From Myxococcus landrumus (GTDB lineage Bacteria > Myxococcota > Myxococcia > Myxococcales > Myxococcaceae): a stretch of DNA of 64,000 bases. The stretch is from the NCBI RefSeq assembly GCF_017301635.1, contig NZ_CP071091.1:9540501-9604500 (forward strand), given 5' to 3'. Shown in pieces: positions 8,918-19,087 of this stretch. The notes beneath the pieces are model-generated. The model was not told the DNA's origin and searched no databases. It saw only the letters and a list, made by a program, of their open reading frames with translations. A program made the translations under genes and the position numbers. Position 1 is the stretch's first letter. The number at the start of each line of letters is the position of its first letter.

Positions 8918-8958
8918 CGGTAGCACCCCTGTGCTACCGTAGAATTACCATTTTACGG
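8918..8958 (+). promoter_or_regulatory. Two mutually exclusive hairpins before the diguanylate cyclase start
   Basis: A perfect 9-bp repeat CGGTAGCAC/GTGCTACCG (8918-8926 and 8931-8939, 4-base loop) lies between the divergent GT2 and GGDEF genes. Its right edge overlaps a second possible stem, CCGTA (8937-8941) with TACGG (8954-8958), which would bury the GGGG of the ribosome site just before the GTG at 8966. It could be a protein operator or a translational switch; the sequence alone does not decide. Confidence 0.4.
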
Positions 8959-8965
8959 GGATACT

Positions 8966-9913
8966 GTGAGCTCGACGCCCTATACCCTGCTGGTGGTGGA
9001 CGAAGAGAAGTCGGCGATGGTCCGGCTGACGAAGGCCCTGGGGACAGAGGGCTACTGTCTGCGCCACGAGGCCCCAGGCCCCGAGGTGCGCCGGAGGGCC
9101 TCCGAAGTGGACCTGGTGCTGTGGTCCGTGGGGCCTCATGCCGAGCTGACCCGGGATTGGCTCGACAACCTGCTGGGTCCGGAAGGGAGCAGGCGCCCGG
9201 CGTTGGTGGTGCTGGCCCACCGCGATGCCCGGGCTGTCTGGCTGGATGCCCTGGCGCAGGGGGCCGAGGTCGTCTTTGACCCATGGGATGCGGAAGAACT
9301 GCGGGCCCGGGTCGCTCGGAGCCTGAAATCCAGGGCCCGGTTGGAGCAGTTGGCCCGGGAGGTGGGGGAGCTCCAGCGGCTGTCCTCGACGGACGGACTC
9401 ACGGGGGTGCACAACCACCGGTATTTCCAGGAGCGGCTGCGCGAGGAGTTCCGCCGGGCGCAGCGGTACGACGACCCGCTGGCGCTCATCCTCCTGGACC
9501 TGGACCACTTCAAGCAGGTGAATGACCGGCACGGCCACACCACGGGGGACGGGGTGCTGCGCGAGGTGGCCGCCGCCCTCCAGCGCAGCGTGCGCGAGAC
9601 GGACCTGGTGGCGCGCTATGGCGGCGAGGAGTTCGCGGTGCTGCTGCCGCGCACCCAGCTGACGGGAGCCCTCACGGTGGCCGAGCGCGTGCGGCGAGAC
9701 CTGGGCACCCTGCGAGTGGGGCCGGACGGCGTGCTGAACGTGACGGCCTCCCTGGGCGTCTCCAGCTTCCCGCACCGCAGCGTGCTCAGCCCCGAGCAGC
9801 TCCTGCTCACCGCCGACGAGGCCCTCTACCGGGCCAAGGCCGACGGGAGGGACCGCATCTGTCTCCACTCCCAACTGCCCCTGCTGCCGACTGTCTCCCT
9901 GCCCAACGATTGA
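8966..9913 (+). CDS. Diguanylate cyclase with a degenerate receiver domain
   Basis: A 315-residue cytoplasmic protein. Residues 1-120 have a CheY-like fold pattern (LLVVDEEKSAM) but the phosphoacceptor Asp is missing: the usual Asp position reads LVLWSVGP (51-57). Residues 137-310 are a complete GGDEF domain with the active-site GGEEF at 219-223 and the inhibitory-site RETD at 210-213, five residues upstream as usual. It should make c-di-GMP from two GTP and be product-inhibited, with activation by something other than phosphorylation. The GTG start has a GGGG ribosome site 5 bases upstream. The kinase/activator pair lies 170 bases downstream. Confidence 0.85.
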   Translation: MSSTPYTLLVVDEEKSAMVRLTKALGTEGYCLRHEAPGPEVRRRASEVDLVLWSVGPHAELTRDWLDNLLGPEGSRRPALVVLAHRDARAVWLDALAQGAEVVFDPWDAEELRARVARSLKSRARLEQLAREVGELQRLSSTDGLTGVHNHRYFQERLREEFRRAQRYDDPLALILLDLDHFKQVNDRHGHTTGDGVLREVAAALQRSVRETDLVARYGGEEFAVLLPRTQLTGALTVAERVRRDLGTLRVGPDGVLNVTASLGVSSFPHRSVLSPEQLLLTADEALYRAKADGRDRICLHSQLPLLPTVSLPND

Positions 9914-9916
9914 CCT

Positions 9917-10066
9917 GGGTCAAAGACCCGGGTCTGGTTTGACCCGTAAGTAGGGGGTGAGTCTATGATGACCCTCGACTCCTGATTGTCGGGGAGTCGA
10001 ATCATCTCGTGATTCCATGGGTTTGCAGTGCCCCACCGGCTGGCAAAAGCATTGCAAATGTCATGG
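9917..10066 (+). promoter_or_regulatory. Structured leader between the diguanylate cyclase and the kinase gene
   Basis: Four hairpins follow each other. GGGTC/GACCC occurs twice (9917-9929 and 9930-9945), so alternative pairing is possible. TCGACTCC/GGAGTCGA is at 9975-9982 and 9993-10000. GAATCA/TGATTC is at 9999-10004 and 10010-10015. An interrupted 14-bp stem runs from CCATG (10015-10020) and TTTGCA (10022-10027) to TGCAAA (10053-10058) and CATGG (10062-10066). The first pair may end the cyclase transcript. The last stem ends 15 bases before the chosen kinase start. Confidence 0.4.
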
Positions 10067-10081
10067 GACGGAAAGAATCCC

Positions 10082-11658
10082 ATGGGTCCCCTCGCCGCAC
10101 ATCGTCCCGAAGCAGACACCGCGCCGCGGGGAAGGCTGCTGCTCGTGGACGACGAGGAGAACATCCTCAAGTCCATCCGCCGGGTGCTCCGGCGCGGCGA
10201 CTGGGACATCGAGACGGCGACGGACGCGGAGCAGGCGCTCAGGACGGTGGAGGCCTTCCGCCCCGAGGTCGTCATCTCCGACTTCCGCATGCCAGGGATG
10301 AACGGGGTGGAGTTCCTCACCCGGGTGAAGCAGCAGGAGCCGCGCGCCCAGCGCATCATGCTCACGGGGCAGGCGGACCAGCAGGCCATCGAAGAGGCCA
10401 TCAACCGCTCGGAAATCTTCCGCTTCATCTCCAAGCCCTGGAACGACAGCCACCTGGTGTTGACGGTGAAGAGCGCGTTCGAGCAGTACGCGCTGCAGGC
10501 GGAGAACGAGCGGCTGTACCGGGTGACGCAGGCGCAGAACGCGGAGCTCAAGCTGCTCAACGCGGACCTGGAGGAGCGCGTCGCGCAGCGCACGCGGATG
10601 CTCAGCCAGGCCAAGCGCGAGTGGGAGCTGTCCTTCGACTGCATGGAGACGCCGCTGTGCGTGGTGCGCGGGCGGGACTTCGCGGTGCGGCGGGCGAACC
10701 TGGCGTACGCGCACGTGGCCGGGCGCTCCATCGAGCAGATTCCTTCGGATGTGGCGTGTTACCGCTACCTCTTCGACCGCGACGAGCCGTGTGTGGGCTG
10801 TCCGCTGCCGGCGGCGATGGAGAGTGGCAAGGGCGCGCGGGGTGAGGTGCAGCAGGGGGGAAGGACGTACGTGGTGGCGGCGTACCCCATGACGGGGGAC
10901 GAGCGCGTGGTGTGCACCTATCGCGACGTCACCGAGGAGCAGGCGATGACGCGCCGGCTCATCGAGACGGAGAAGATGGCGGCGGTGGGGCAGTTGGCGG
11001 GGGGGGTGGCGCATGAAATCAACAATCCGCTGGGGGGCATCCTGGCCTTCGCCCAGCTCATGTCGCGCGATGCGGGCCGCAGCGAGGCGGACCTGGAGTC
11101 GCTGGGGCTGATTGAGGAGAGCGCGCTGCGCTGCAAGCGCATCGTGGAGAGCCTCTTGAAGTTCAGCCGGCACAGCCGCGTGGAGGACCGGCGGCTGTTC
11201 GACTTGTCCCGCTGCGTGGAGGACGCCGCCGTGCTCTTCCGCGCGCAGCTCAAGGCGACGCCTCGTGTGGAGTTGTCACTGGGTTTGAAGGACGGCCTCC
11301 CCAAGGTGTACGGGGACCCGGGCACGCTCGCGCAGGTGGTGCTCAACCTGCTGCAGAACGGGCTTCAGGCGCTGCCGAACAAGGAAGGTCGGCTGAAGCT
11401 GGAGACGGGCCGCGAGGGAGACCGCTCCTTCTTCGCCGTGTCCGACACCGGCTGCGGAATCGAAGAGCGGTACCTGCCGCGCATCTTCGAGCCCTCCTTC
11501 ACCACCAAACCCCCCGGTGAGGGCACCGGGTTGGGGCTGTCCATCGCGTACCGCATCGTTCAGGACCACGGGGGCAGCTTCCACGTCGACACCCAGGTGG
11601 GCGCCGGCTCCCGTTTCACCGTCTTCCTGCCCATTCCCCTGCAGCTCGAGAGGTTGCC

Positions 11659-11662
<4 letters not shown>
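10082..11662 (+). CDS. Receiver-PAS histidine kinase
   Basis: A 526-residue cytoplasmic hybrid kinase with no membrane segment. The receiver domain (about 18-140) has acidic pocket Asp-Asp, phosphoacceptor Asp67 in VVISDFRMPG and the KPW lysine, as in the RpfG-type receiver. A coiled coil follows, then a PAS domain with three cysteines at 226, 237 and 240 (Cys-x10-Cys-x2-Cys-Pro). The HisKA box has His311 in VAHEINNPLGG, and the ATPase has N, G1 (DTGCGIEE) and G2 (GTGLGLS) boxes. The ATG at 10082 follows GGAAAG by 6 bases; 10058 and a GTG at 10028 are alternatives. It overlaps the downstream activator gene (GTGA), so the two are a cognate pair. Confidence 0.85.
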
Positions 11663-13122
<1,460 letters not shown>

Positions 13123-13125
13123 GCT

Positions 13126-14457
13126 TCACCCGTCCTCGCCAGGCTCGCGGAGGCGCTCCGCGAGCTGACGTTGGATGTCCGCGTAGCGCTCGGACAGCTT
13201 CGCCTCCTCGCCATTCTGGGAAGGGCTGTAGAAGCTCCGGGCGCGCAGGGCCTCGGGCAGGTAGTCCTCCGGGACGTAGTGGCCCTCGAAGTTGTGCGGA
13301 TACTTGTAGCCGCCCCCGTACCCCAGCGACTTCATCAGCTTCGTCGGCGCGTTGCGCAGGTGCAGGGGCACCGGCAGCGCGCCTTCCTTCATCACGGCCT
13401 CGCGCGCGGCGGCGTACGCAGTCAGCACCGCGTTCGACTTGGGCGCCAGCGCCAGGTACGTGACGGCCTGGGTGAGGGGCAAGGTGCCTTCGGGAAGGCC
13501 TACCAACTGGAAGGCTCGCAGCGCGTCCACCGTCACGCTCAAGGCGCGCGGGTCCGCGTTGCCGATGTCCTCCGAGGCGAAGATGACCATGCGCCGGAAG
13601 AGGAAGAGGGGGTCCTCGCCCGCCTCCAGCATGCGCGCCATCCAGTACAGCGCTCCGTCCACGTCGCTGCCGCGCATGGATTTGATGAAGGCGCTGATGA
13701 CGTTGTAGTGCTCCTCGCCGCCCTTGTCGTAGAGCAGCGTCTTCTGCTGGAGCGCCTCCTCCGCCGCCTGGCGGTCCACCCGCGCGCCGCCATGGGCCGC
13801 CGCCACCTCCAGCCCCGTGAGGGCCTTGCGCGCATCGCCGCCCGCGGAGGCCGCGAGGAACGTCAGCGCCGCGTCCTCCACCTCCACCTTGCCGTGAAGG
13901 CCCCGCTCGTCGGCCACCGCGCGGCGCAGGAGCGACACGAGTTCTTCCTCCTCCAGCCCGCGCAGCGTGACGACGCGGCAGCGCGACAGGAGCGCGGCGT
14001 TGACCTCGAACGAGGGGTTCTCCGTGGTGGCGCCGATGAGCGTCACCGTGCCCTTCTCCACGTGGGGCAGGAGCGCGTCCTGCTGCGCCTTGTTGAAGCG
14101 GTGGATTTCGTCGATGAAGAGGAAGGTGCGCTGGCGATGCAGGTTCCAGCGCTCCTGGGCGCGGCCCACCGTCTCGCGGATGTCCTTCACGCCCGCGAGC
14201 ACGGCGGACACCGAGTCGAAGGCGGCGCCCGTGGAGCGGGCCACGAGCCCCGCGAGTGTCGTCTTTCCCGTCCCCGGTGGGCCCCAGAGAATGAGGCTGG
14301 GCACCTGGTCGCTCTCCAGCGCCCGGCGCAGGAAGCGGCCCTCCGCGGTGAGGTGCTCCTGGCCCACGAACTCGTCCAGGGTGCGGGGGCGCATCCGCTC
14401 CGCGAGCGGCGCCCGGCGTGCCTGCTCCTGCTGACCGGCATGTGCGAAGAGGTCCAT
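13126..14457 (-). CDS. rarA: Replication-associated recombination protein A (MgsA/RarA AAA+ ATPase)
   Basis: A 443-residue clamp-loader-like ATPase that acts at stalled replication forks and interacts with SSB. Walker A is GPPGTGKTT, Walker B/DEAD-like box is FLFIDEIHRFNKAQQD, and sensor 1 is GATTENPSF. The C-terminal RarA tetramerisation domain contains the GYGGGYKYPHNFEGHY segment typical of the family. The ATG at 14457 (MDLFAHAG) gives the usual length; a longer frame from 14529 would add 24 unlikely residues. It converges on the response regulator gene with only 3 bases between stops and is divergent from NAD kinase. Confidence 0.93.
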   Translation of the reverse strand: MDLFAHAGQQEQARRAPLAERMRPRTLDEFVGQEHLTAEGRFLRRALESDQVPSLILWGPPGTGKTTLAGLVARSTGAAFDSVSAVLAGVKDIRETVGRAQERWNLHRQRTFLFIDEIHRFNKAQQDALLPHVEKGTVTLIGATTENPSFEVNAALLSRCRVVTLRGLEEEELVSLLRRAVADERGLHGKVEVEDAALTFLAASAGGDARKALTGLEVAAAHGGARVDRQAAEEALQQKTLLYDKGGEEHYNVISAFIKSMRGSDVDGALYWMARMLEAGEDPLFLFRRMVIFASEDIGNADPRALSVTVDALRAFQLVGLPEGTLPLTQAVTYLALAPKSNAVLTAYAAAREAVMKEGALPVPLHLRNAPTKLMKSLGYGGGYKYPHNFEGHYVPEDYLPEALRARSFYSPSQNGEEAKLSERYADIQRQLAERLREPGEDG

Positions 14458-14575
14458 GGGAGCCCCAAACCTAGCGCCAGGGGCGCGGGCGTGCCGGGGT
14501 GTCTGTCCGGTGGGCAGGCCCTCCGACAAATCCTGGAAGCGCCCGGGCGCCCGCCTGGATTATGAAGAGGGGCGC

Positions 14576-15421
14576 GTGCAGACCCTCGTCATCGTCGCGA
14601 AGAAGGACAACCCCGAAGCGGCGTCCCTGGCGGCCCGCATCCGAGAGCGCTACCCGCACCTCACCGTGCTGGGGGACCGCTCGCTGGCGCATGTCCTGGG
14701 GTGGACTCGGGTGGAGGACCGGGAGCTGGCGGCCCGGGCGGACCTGACGGTGGTGCTGGGCGGTGACGGCACCCTCATCTACGCCGCGCGGCTGCTCGGC
14801 GGCCGCGGTGTCCCCATCCTGGGCGTCAACCTGGGCAGCCTGGGCTTCATGACGGAGATTCCCGTCGAGGAGCTGTTCACCACGCTGGACGAGGTGCTGG
14901 CGGGCCGCTTCCAGGTGGACTCGCGCATGAAGCTCACCTGCCGGCTGGTGCGCGGCGGGAGGGTGCTCATCGAGGATGAAATCCTCAACGACGTGGTCAT
15001 CAACAAGGGCGCGCTGGCGCGCATCGCCGACCACGAGACGTCCATCGATGGGGTGCCCATCACCACGTACAAGGCGGATGGCGTCATCCTCGCCACGCCC
15101 ACGGGCTCCACCGCCTACTCGCTGTCGGCGGGCGGGCCCATCGTCCACCCCTCGGTGGACTGCACGGTGCTCTCGCCCATCTGTTCGCACGCGCTCACCC
15201 AGCGCTCCATCGTCGTTCCCGCGGACCGGGTCATCCGCATCACCCTGCGCAGCGAGACGGCGGACACGTACCTGACGCTGGACGGCCAGACGGGTCACGG
15301 CCTGCAAGGCGGCGACTGCATCGAGGTGGTGCGCTCCGCCAACCGCGTCAACTTGGTGCGCAACCCGCGCGTGGCCTACTTCTCCATCCTCCGGCAGAAG
15401 CTCCACTGGGGAGAGCGCTGA
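14576..15421 (+). CDS. nadK: NAD kinase
   Basis: A 281-residue ATP- or polyphosphate-dependent NAD kinase, the only route to NADP. It shows the family GGDGT signature at 62-66, LGVNLGSLGFMTE, the LNDVVINKG segment and the NAD-binding TPTGSTAYSLSAGGPI block. The GTG at 14576 follows GAGGGG. An ATG at 14456 would add 40 residues with no family counterpart and would overlap the divergent rarA start. The YdcF-like gene starts 16 bases after its stop, so the two are probably co-transcribed. Confidence 0.93.
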   Translation: MQTLVIVAKKDNPEAASLAARIRERYPHLTVLGDRSLAHVLGWTRVEDRELAARADLTVVLGGDGTLIYAARLLGGRGVPILGVNLGSLGFMTEIPVEELFTTLDEVLAGRFQVDSRMKLTCRLVRGGRVLIEDEILNDVVINKGALARIADHETSIDGVPITTYKADGVILATPTGSTAYSLSAGGPIVHPSVDCTVLSPICSHALTQRSIVVPADRVIRITLRSETADTYLTLDGQTGHGLQGGDCIEVVRSANRVNLVRNPRVAYFSILRQKLHWGER

Positions 15422-15437
15422 AGGACGCGGGCGGCGC

Positions 15438-16211
15438 GTGTTCCTGTTCCTCTCGAAGGTGCTGGACCTCTTCCTGGCGCCGCTCACCTGGGCCCTGTTG
15501 CTCCTGCTCGCGGGGGGCCTTGTGCGCCGGCGGCCTCGGCTCTCCCGCGTCCTCTCGGGAGCGGGGCTCGCGGTCCTCTACCTCTTCTCCACGGAGGCGG
15601 TGTCCACGCTGCTGACGTACGCGGTGGAGAAGGACGCGCGTGAGACCTTCCAACCGGACGTGACGTATGACGCCGTCATCGTCCTCGGTGGCGCGCTGGA
15701 CCCGTCCGCGATGGAGCGCTCCGGCCGCCTCGAGCTCAACGCCGCGGCCGACCGGGTGTTGCGAGGCTTCGAGCTCGTGCGCGAGGGCCATGCGCGCCAG
15801 GTCCTCATCTCCGGCGGCTCGCTGGACCCGCGCCCCGACCCGGTGGTGGAGGCGGACGTGCTGTCGCGCCAGTACCAGGCCTGGGGGATTCCCGCGGAGC
15901 GCATCGTCACCGAGGGCCGCAGCCGGAACACGCGGGAGAACGCGGTGGAGTCCGCGCGCATCATCCAGGAGCAGGGGTGGAAGAGACTGCTCCTGGTGAC
16001 GAGCGCGGCGCACATGCCCCGGGCCGCGGGCTGCTTCGCCGCGGTGGGGCTGCGGCCCGACACGCTGCCGGTGGACGCGCGGATGCCCGCCACCGAGGGG
16101 CGGAGGCTGACGTGGATACCTCGAGCCTCCGCGCTCTCCCAGAGCACGGACGTCCTGCGCGAGCTTGCGGGGCGTGTCGTGTACCGGGTGCGGGGATGGA
16201 CATCGCCCTGA
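15438..16211 (+). CDS. YdcF/ElyC/SanA-type DUF218 membrane protein
   Basis: A 257-residue protein with two N-terminal membrane helices (about 8-27 and 35-55) and a DUF218 domain from about residue 73 (YDAVIVLGGAL, RNTRENA, LLLVTSAAHMPRA). The topology and length match ElyC/YdcF of E. coli, linked to envelope and lipid-carrier homeostasis, and the SanA vancomycin-resistance protein. Biochemical function of the family is not settled. The start is GTG, 16 bases after nadK. It converges on the ethylene-forming-enzyme-like gene with an 8-base gap. Confidence 0.78.
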   Translation: MFLFLSKVLDLFLAPLTWALLLLLAGGLVRRRPRLSRVLSGAGLAVLYLFSTEAVSTLLTYAVEKDARETFQPDVTYDAVIVLGGALDPSAMERSGRLELNAAADRVLRGFELVREGHARQVLISGGSLDPRPDPVVEADVLSRQYQAWGIPAERIVTEGRSRNTRENAVESARIIQEQGWKRLLLVTSAAHMPRAAGCFAAVGLRPDTLPVDARMPATEGRRLTWIPRASALSQSTDVLRELAGRVVYRVRGWTSP

Positions 16212-16219
16212 GGTGAGCG

Positions 16220-17302
16220 TCAGCCCGCCGCGCGCTGGAGTGGCACCGCCTCCAGGGGCGCCGTGCGCAGGACGGCTTCCTGCCGGAGCCACGACAGCGT
16301 GGTGAGCCGGCTCTCGTCGAGGATGCGCTGGGTGGTGATGCGGTCCGGATAGGAGCGCATGAACATGTTCGTGAAGTGCGTGCCGTAGTGGATGTACTCG
16401 TCGCGTGTCGGCGCGGAGAGCGGGCGCACGCAGGCCTCGAACTGGGGCTCGTGGAAGTAGGCCAGCGCGAAGCGCTCGCGCGTGTTGAGCACGACCTTGT
16501 GCGGCGTCGACAGCAGATAGCCTCGCGTGAGGAACTGGAGGATGTCGCCGGGGAACACGGTGAGGACACCGGGCACGGGCTTCACATAGGTCCAGGGCTC
16601 GTCATGCTCGTACATGCCCGCGGAGCTCTCGTGCGGGAGCCAGTTGCGGGGCCGCTTCTCGCCTTCGACGGGAGGCCGGACGTACAGCCCGCCCACGTCG
16701 TCCTGCGCGGCGATGACCAGCATCCCGTAGTCGGTGTGGGCGCCGATGCCTCGCGTGGTGGTGGCGGAGCGGGCGGGGAAGCGCAGCACGCGCATGTGGT
16801 GCCAGCCGTCATGCGTCAGCGTCGTGAGCGCGTCGATGTCCAGGCCCAGGCCCAGCGCGATGAGCTGCAAGAGCCGCTCGCCCACCGAGCCGAGCTCATC
16901 GGCGTGGGCCTGCATGCCTTGACGCCAGGCCTCGTCGGGCCAGGGGCCGGGGCCGTGGCAGGGCCACCGGGACTGCACGCGCGGGTCCGTGAGCGGCACG
17001 TCCTTGCAGACGGTGAAGACCTCGGACAGGTCCGCCTCGGACGCGGTGATTTCCTGGCCCGACGCGATGTAACCGGAATACGTCAGGTCGCTCACGCAGC
17101 GCGCCTTCACCTCCAGCGGCTGACGGAAGTAGTGCCGGCTCAGCTCGAAGGCGCGCTGGCTTTTCTCGACCTGCGCGGGGCTCATGCGGACCTGGAAGAT
17201 GCCGTCGCGTCTCCAGGCCCGGACCATGGTGAGCCCCAGGGCGATATCGGCCTCGCGTCCACTCACGGACTGCGGCAACTGGAATGTCTCCAACTCGATC
17301 AT
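16220..17302 (-). CDS. efe: Ethylene-forming enzyme homologue (2-oxoglutarate/arginine Fe(II) oxygenase)
   Basis: A 360-residue Fe(II)/2-oxoglutarate oxygenase. The iron triad is His189, Asp191 (GAHTDYG) and His268 (STPHKV), and Arg277 (TRERFA) binds 2-oxoglutarate. From memory of the Pseudomonas syringae enzyme, alignment is nearly gap-free to residue 320. The residues known there for arginine binding (Glu84, Arg171, Tyr192, Arg316, Tyr318) fall at the same numbers here. Long blocks such as DGWHHMRVLRFP, QDDVGGLY, FPGDILQF and DRITTQRI also agree. That enzyme splits 2-oxoglutarate to ethylene and CO2 and hydroxylates L-arginine in a side reaction. The ATG at 17302 follows GGGAG. It stands alone, 171 bases after the metallophosphatase stop. 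Ordinary isopenicillin-N-synthase-like oxygenases would not share these arginine residues. Confidence 0.85.
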   Translation of the reverse strand: MIELETFQLPQSVSGREADIALGLTMVRAWRRDGIFQVRMSPAQVEKSQRAFELSRHYFRQPLEVKARCVSDLTYSGYIASGQEITASEADLSEVFTVCKDVPLTDPRVQSRWPCHGPGPWPDEAWRQGMQAHADELGSVGERLLQLIALGLGLDIDALTTLTHDGWHHMRVLRFPARSATTTRGIGAHTDYGMLVIAAQDDVGGLYVRPPVEGEKRPRNWLPHESSAGMYEHDEPWTYVKPVPGVLTVFPGDILQFLTRGYLLSTPHKVVLNTRERFALAYFHEPQFEACVRPLSAPTRDEYIHYGTHFTNMFMRSYPDRITTQRILDESRLTTLSWLRQEAVLRTAPLEAVPLQRAAG

Positions 17303-17473
17303 GGGAACTCCCGCGTGAGGGCGATGGAGAGCTTCCCGGGCTCGGGTTCTGACGTCGGAGATGAAGGGGGAGCTCCGCCGGCGCGCGAGTGGAGCAATCC
17401 CTCGCGTTCATCACCAGACGCGGGGCAGAAAACACCCCGGCTCCAGGCCGTCGATGTGTCCGGAACTGGATGC

Positions 17474-19087
17474 TTACTTGAGGGGAGGCGCGGGGCGGCG
17501 CGCGTCGGGCGTGAGTCCCGCGGCGTCCACGCGCGTGATGCGGCCCTCCGGCTTCGCGCGAGGCGCGGGGCGGCCCGTGCGGAACATGTCCGCGAGCACG
17601 TCCAGCGGCGTGCGTCCGTCCTTCAGCGCGGGCGTGGTGGGCACGCCCTTGAGCATGTCGTAGCCATCCTTGCCGCTGGCGAGGAAGCTCAACGTGGCGA
17701 GCTTGTACGTGGCCGCGGGGTCCAGGGGCTTGCCGTGCACCGTCACCTCCAACACGCGCTGCCCCGCGGGACGGCGCGCGTCGTACTTGAAGCGCAGGCC
17801 CGACACCTGGAGGAAGCGGCCAGGGCGCGAGTCCTCCCGACTCAGGCTCACGCCATTCTCCAGGACCGCGCGCAGCGTGGCGCCGGGGACCTCCATCACC
17901 ACGAGCCCGTCCGTGTACGGCATCACCGAGTGCAGGTCCCTGCGCGTCAGCACTCCGGCGCGCAGCACCGAGTCCGCGCGCAGCGCGCCCCCATTCACCA
18001 GCGCCACGTCCGCGCCCGAGGCCTCGCGGAAGGCATCCGCCACGAGCGAGCCCAGGTTCGTCTCGCGCGTGCGCATCTGGGTGCTGCGTGCGTCCAGCGC
18101 CACGGGCGTGCGGCCCACGGGCTCCGCGAGGCGGGCGAACAGCGCATGGTAGGGCTGCATCGCCTCGTTGAACTGCGTGTCCTCGGGGACCTTCTTCGTG
18201 ACGGGAATCAGCGACCAGGACACCTTGCGCACCGTGCCCGTCGCCGTGTCCACGTCCAGCGTGAGCCGGCCCAACTCCAGCGCGTCCGAGTGCACCTTGA
18301 AGATGGGCGTGCCCGTGGAGCGGTCCGCCGCGCCCACGTGGTCATGTCCACCCAGCAGCGCGTCGACCTTCACGCACCGGGCCAGCGCCTTGTCCTCCGC
18401 GAGCGACAGGTGCGTGAGGCCCAGCACCACCTTGGCCCCCGCCTCGCGCAGCTTCGCCACGGCGTCCTTCGCGGCCGCGCAGACGTCCCCGAATTGCGTG
18501 TCGGGCCCCGCCTTCGTGGTGGTCTTCGTCTCAGGAATCACCACGCCGAAGAGGCCCACGGGGATGCCGCCCATCTCGCGAAGCTCGAAGGCCTTCACGC
18601 CGTCGAACAGCGCGCCCGTCTTCGAGTCCGTCACGTTGGCGCCCAGCCAGGGGAAGCGGGACTGGCGGATGCGCTCGCGCAGCACGTCGTCGCCGAAGTC
18701 GAACTCGTGGTTGCCCAGCACCGCCACGTCCAGGCCCAGCGCGTTCCACGCATCCACCATGTGACGGCCCTTGAGGGGCTTGCCGTCCATCTCCAGCAAC
18801 GACTCCACCGACGGCGACAGCGTGTCGCCCCCCAGCAGCGTGAGGACATGCGGGGTGGGGGACTCGGCCAGCACGCGCTTTCGCAGCGTGGACACCCGCG
18901 CGAGTCCGCCCCGGCCCCCGTGCTCCTGCGGCTGCACCTGGTACACATCCGCCAGGTGGAGGAACGTCAGTCGCGTCGTGCCCGGAGCGGGCGCGGCTGC
19001 CTGGGAGGTGCTCGGAGCCGACGCCAGGAACAGCGCGAGCGGCAGGAGCAAGACCCCTCGGCGGGCCAGCGCTGTCATCGTCGTCAT
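17474..19087 (-). CDS. Secreted 5'-nucleotidase-type metallophosphatase
   Basis: A 537-residue exported enzyme: signal peptide 1-32 (LLLPLALFLAS...SQAAA), metallophosphatase domain (about 38-260) and a C-terminal 5'-nucleotidase substrate domain (about 310-500). Metal sites are LGGDTLSP, LGNHEFDFG and GGHDHVG. The first motif reads LHLADVYQV, with Tyr where UshA has His (DxH). That variant occurs in a known bacterial/fungal subgroup. The C-terminal domain has the conserved LGSLVADAFREA and NGGALRAD blocks. It likely releases phosphate from nucleotides or related esters outside the inner membrane. The ATG at 19087 follows GGAGA. Confidence 0.85.
   Translation of the reverse strand: MTTMTALARRGVLLLPLALFLASAPSTSQAAAPAPGTTRLTFLHLADVYQVQPQEHGGRGGLARVSTLRKRVLAESPTPHVLTLLGGDTLSPSVESLLEMDGKPLKGRHMVDAWNALGLDVAVLGNHEFDFGDDVLRERIRQSRFPWLGANVTDSKTGALFDGVKAFELREMGGIPVGLFGVVIPETKTTTKAGPDTQFGDVCAAAKDAVAKLREAGAKVVLGLTHLSLAEDKALARCVKVDALLGGHDHVGAADRSTGTPIFKVHSDALELGRLTLDVDTATGTVRKVSWSLIPVTKKVPEDTQFNEAMQPYHALFARLAEPVGRTPVALDARSTQMRTRETNLGSLVADAFREASGADVALVNGGALRADSVLRAGVLTRRDLHSVMPYTDGLVVMEVPGATLRAVLENGVSLSREDSRPGRFLQVSGLRFKYDARRPAGQRVLEVTVHGKPLDPAATYKLATLSFLASGKDGYDMLKGVPTTPALKDGRTPLDVLADMFRTGRPAPRAKPEGRITRVDAAGLTPDARRPAPPLK

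Noticed and set aside
9917..10081. A c-di-GMP riboswitch (GEMM) before the kinase gene
   Set aside because: Located next to a cyclase gene and well structured, but I could not find the GEMM core sequence or its tetraloop receptor.
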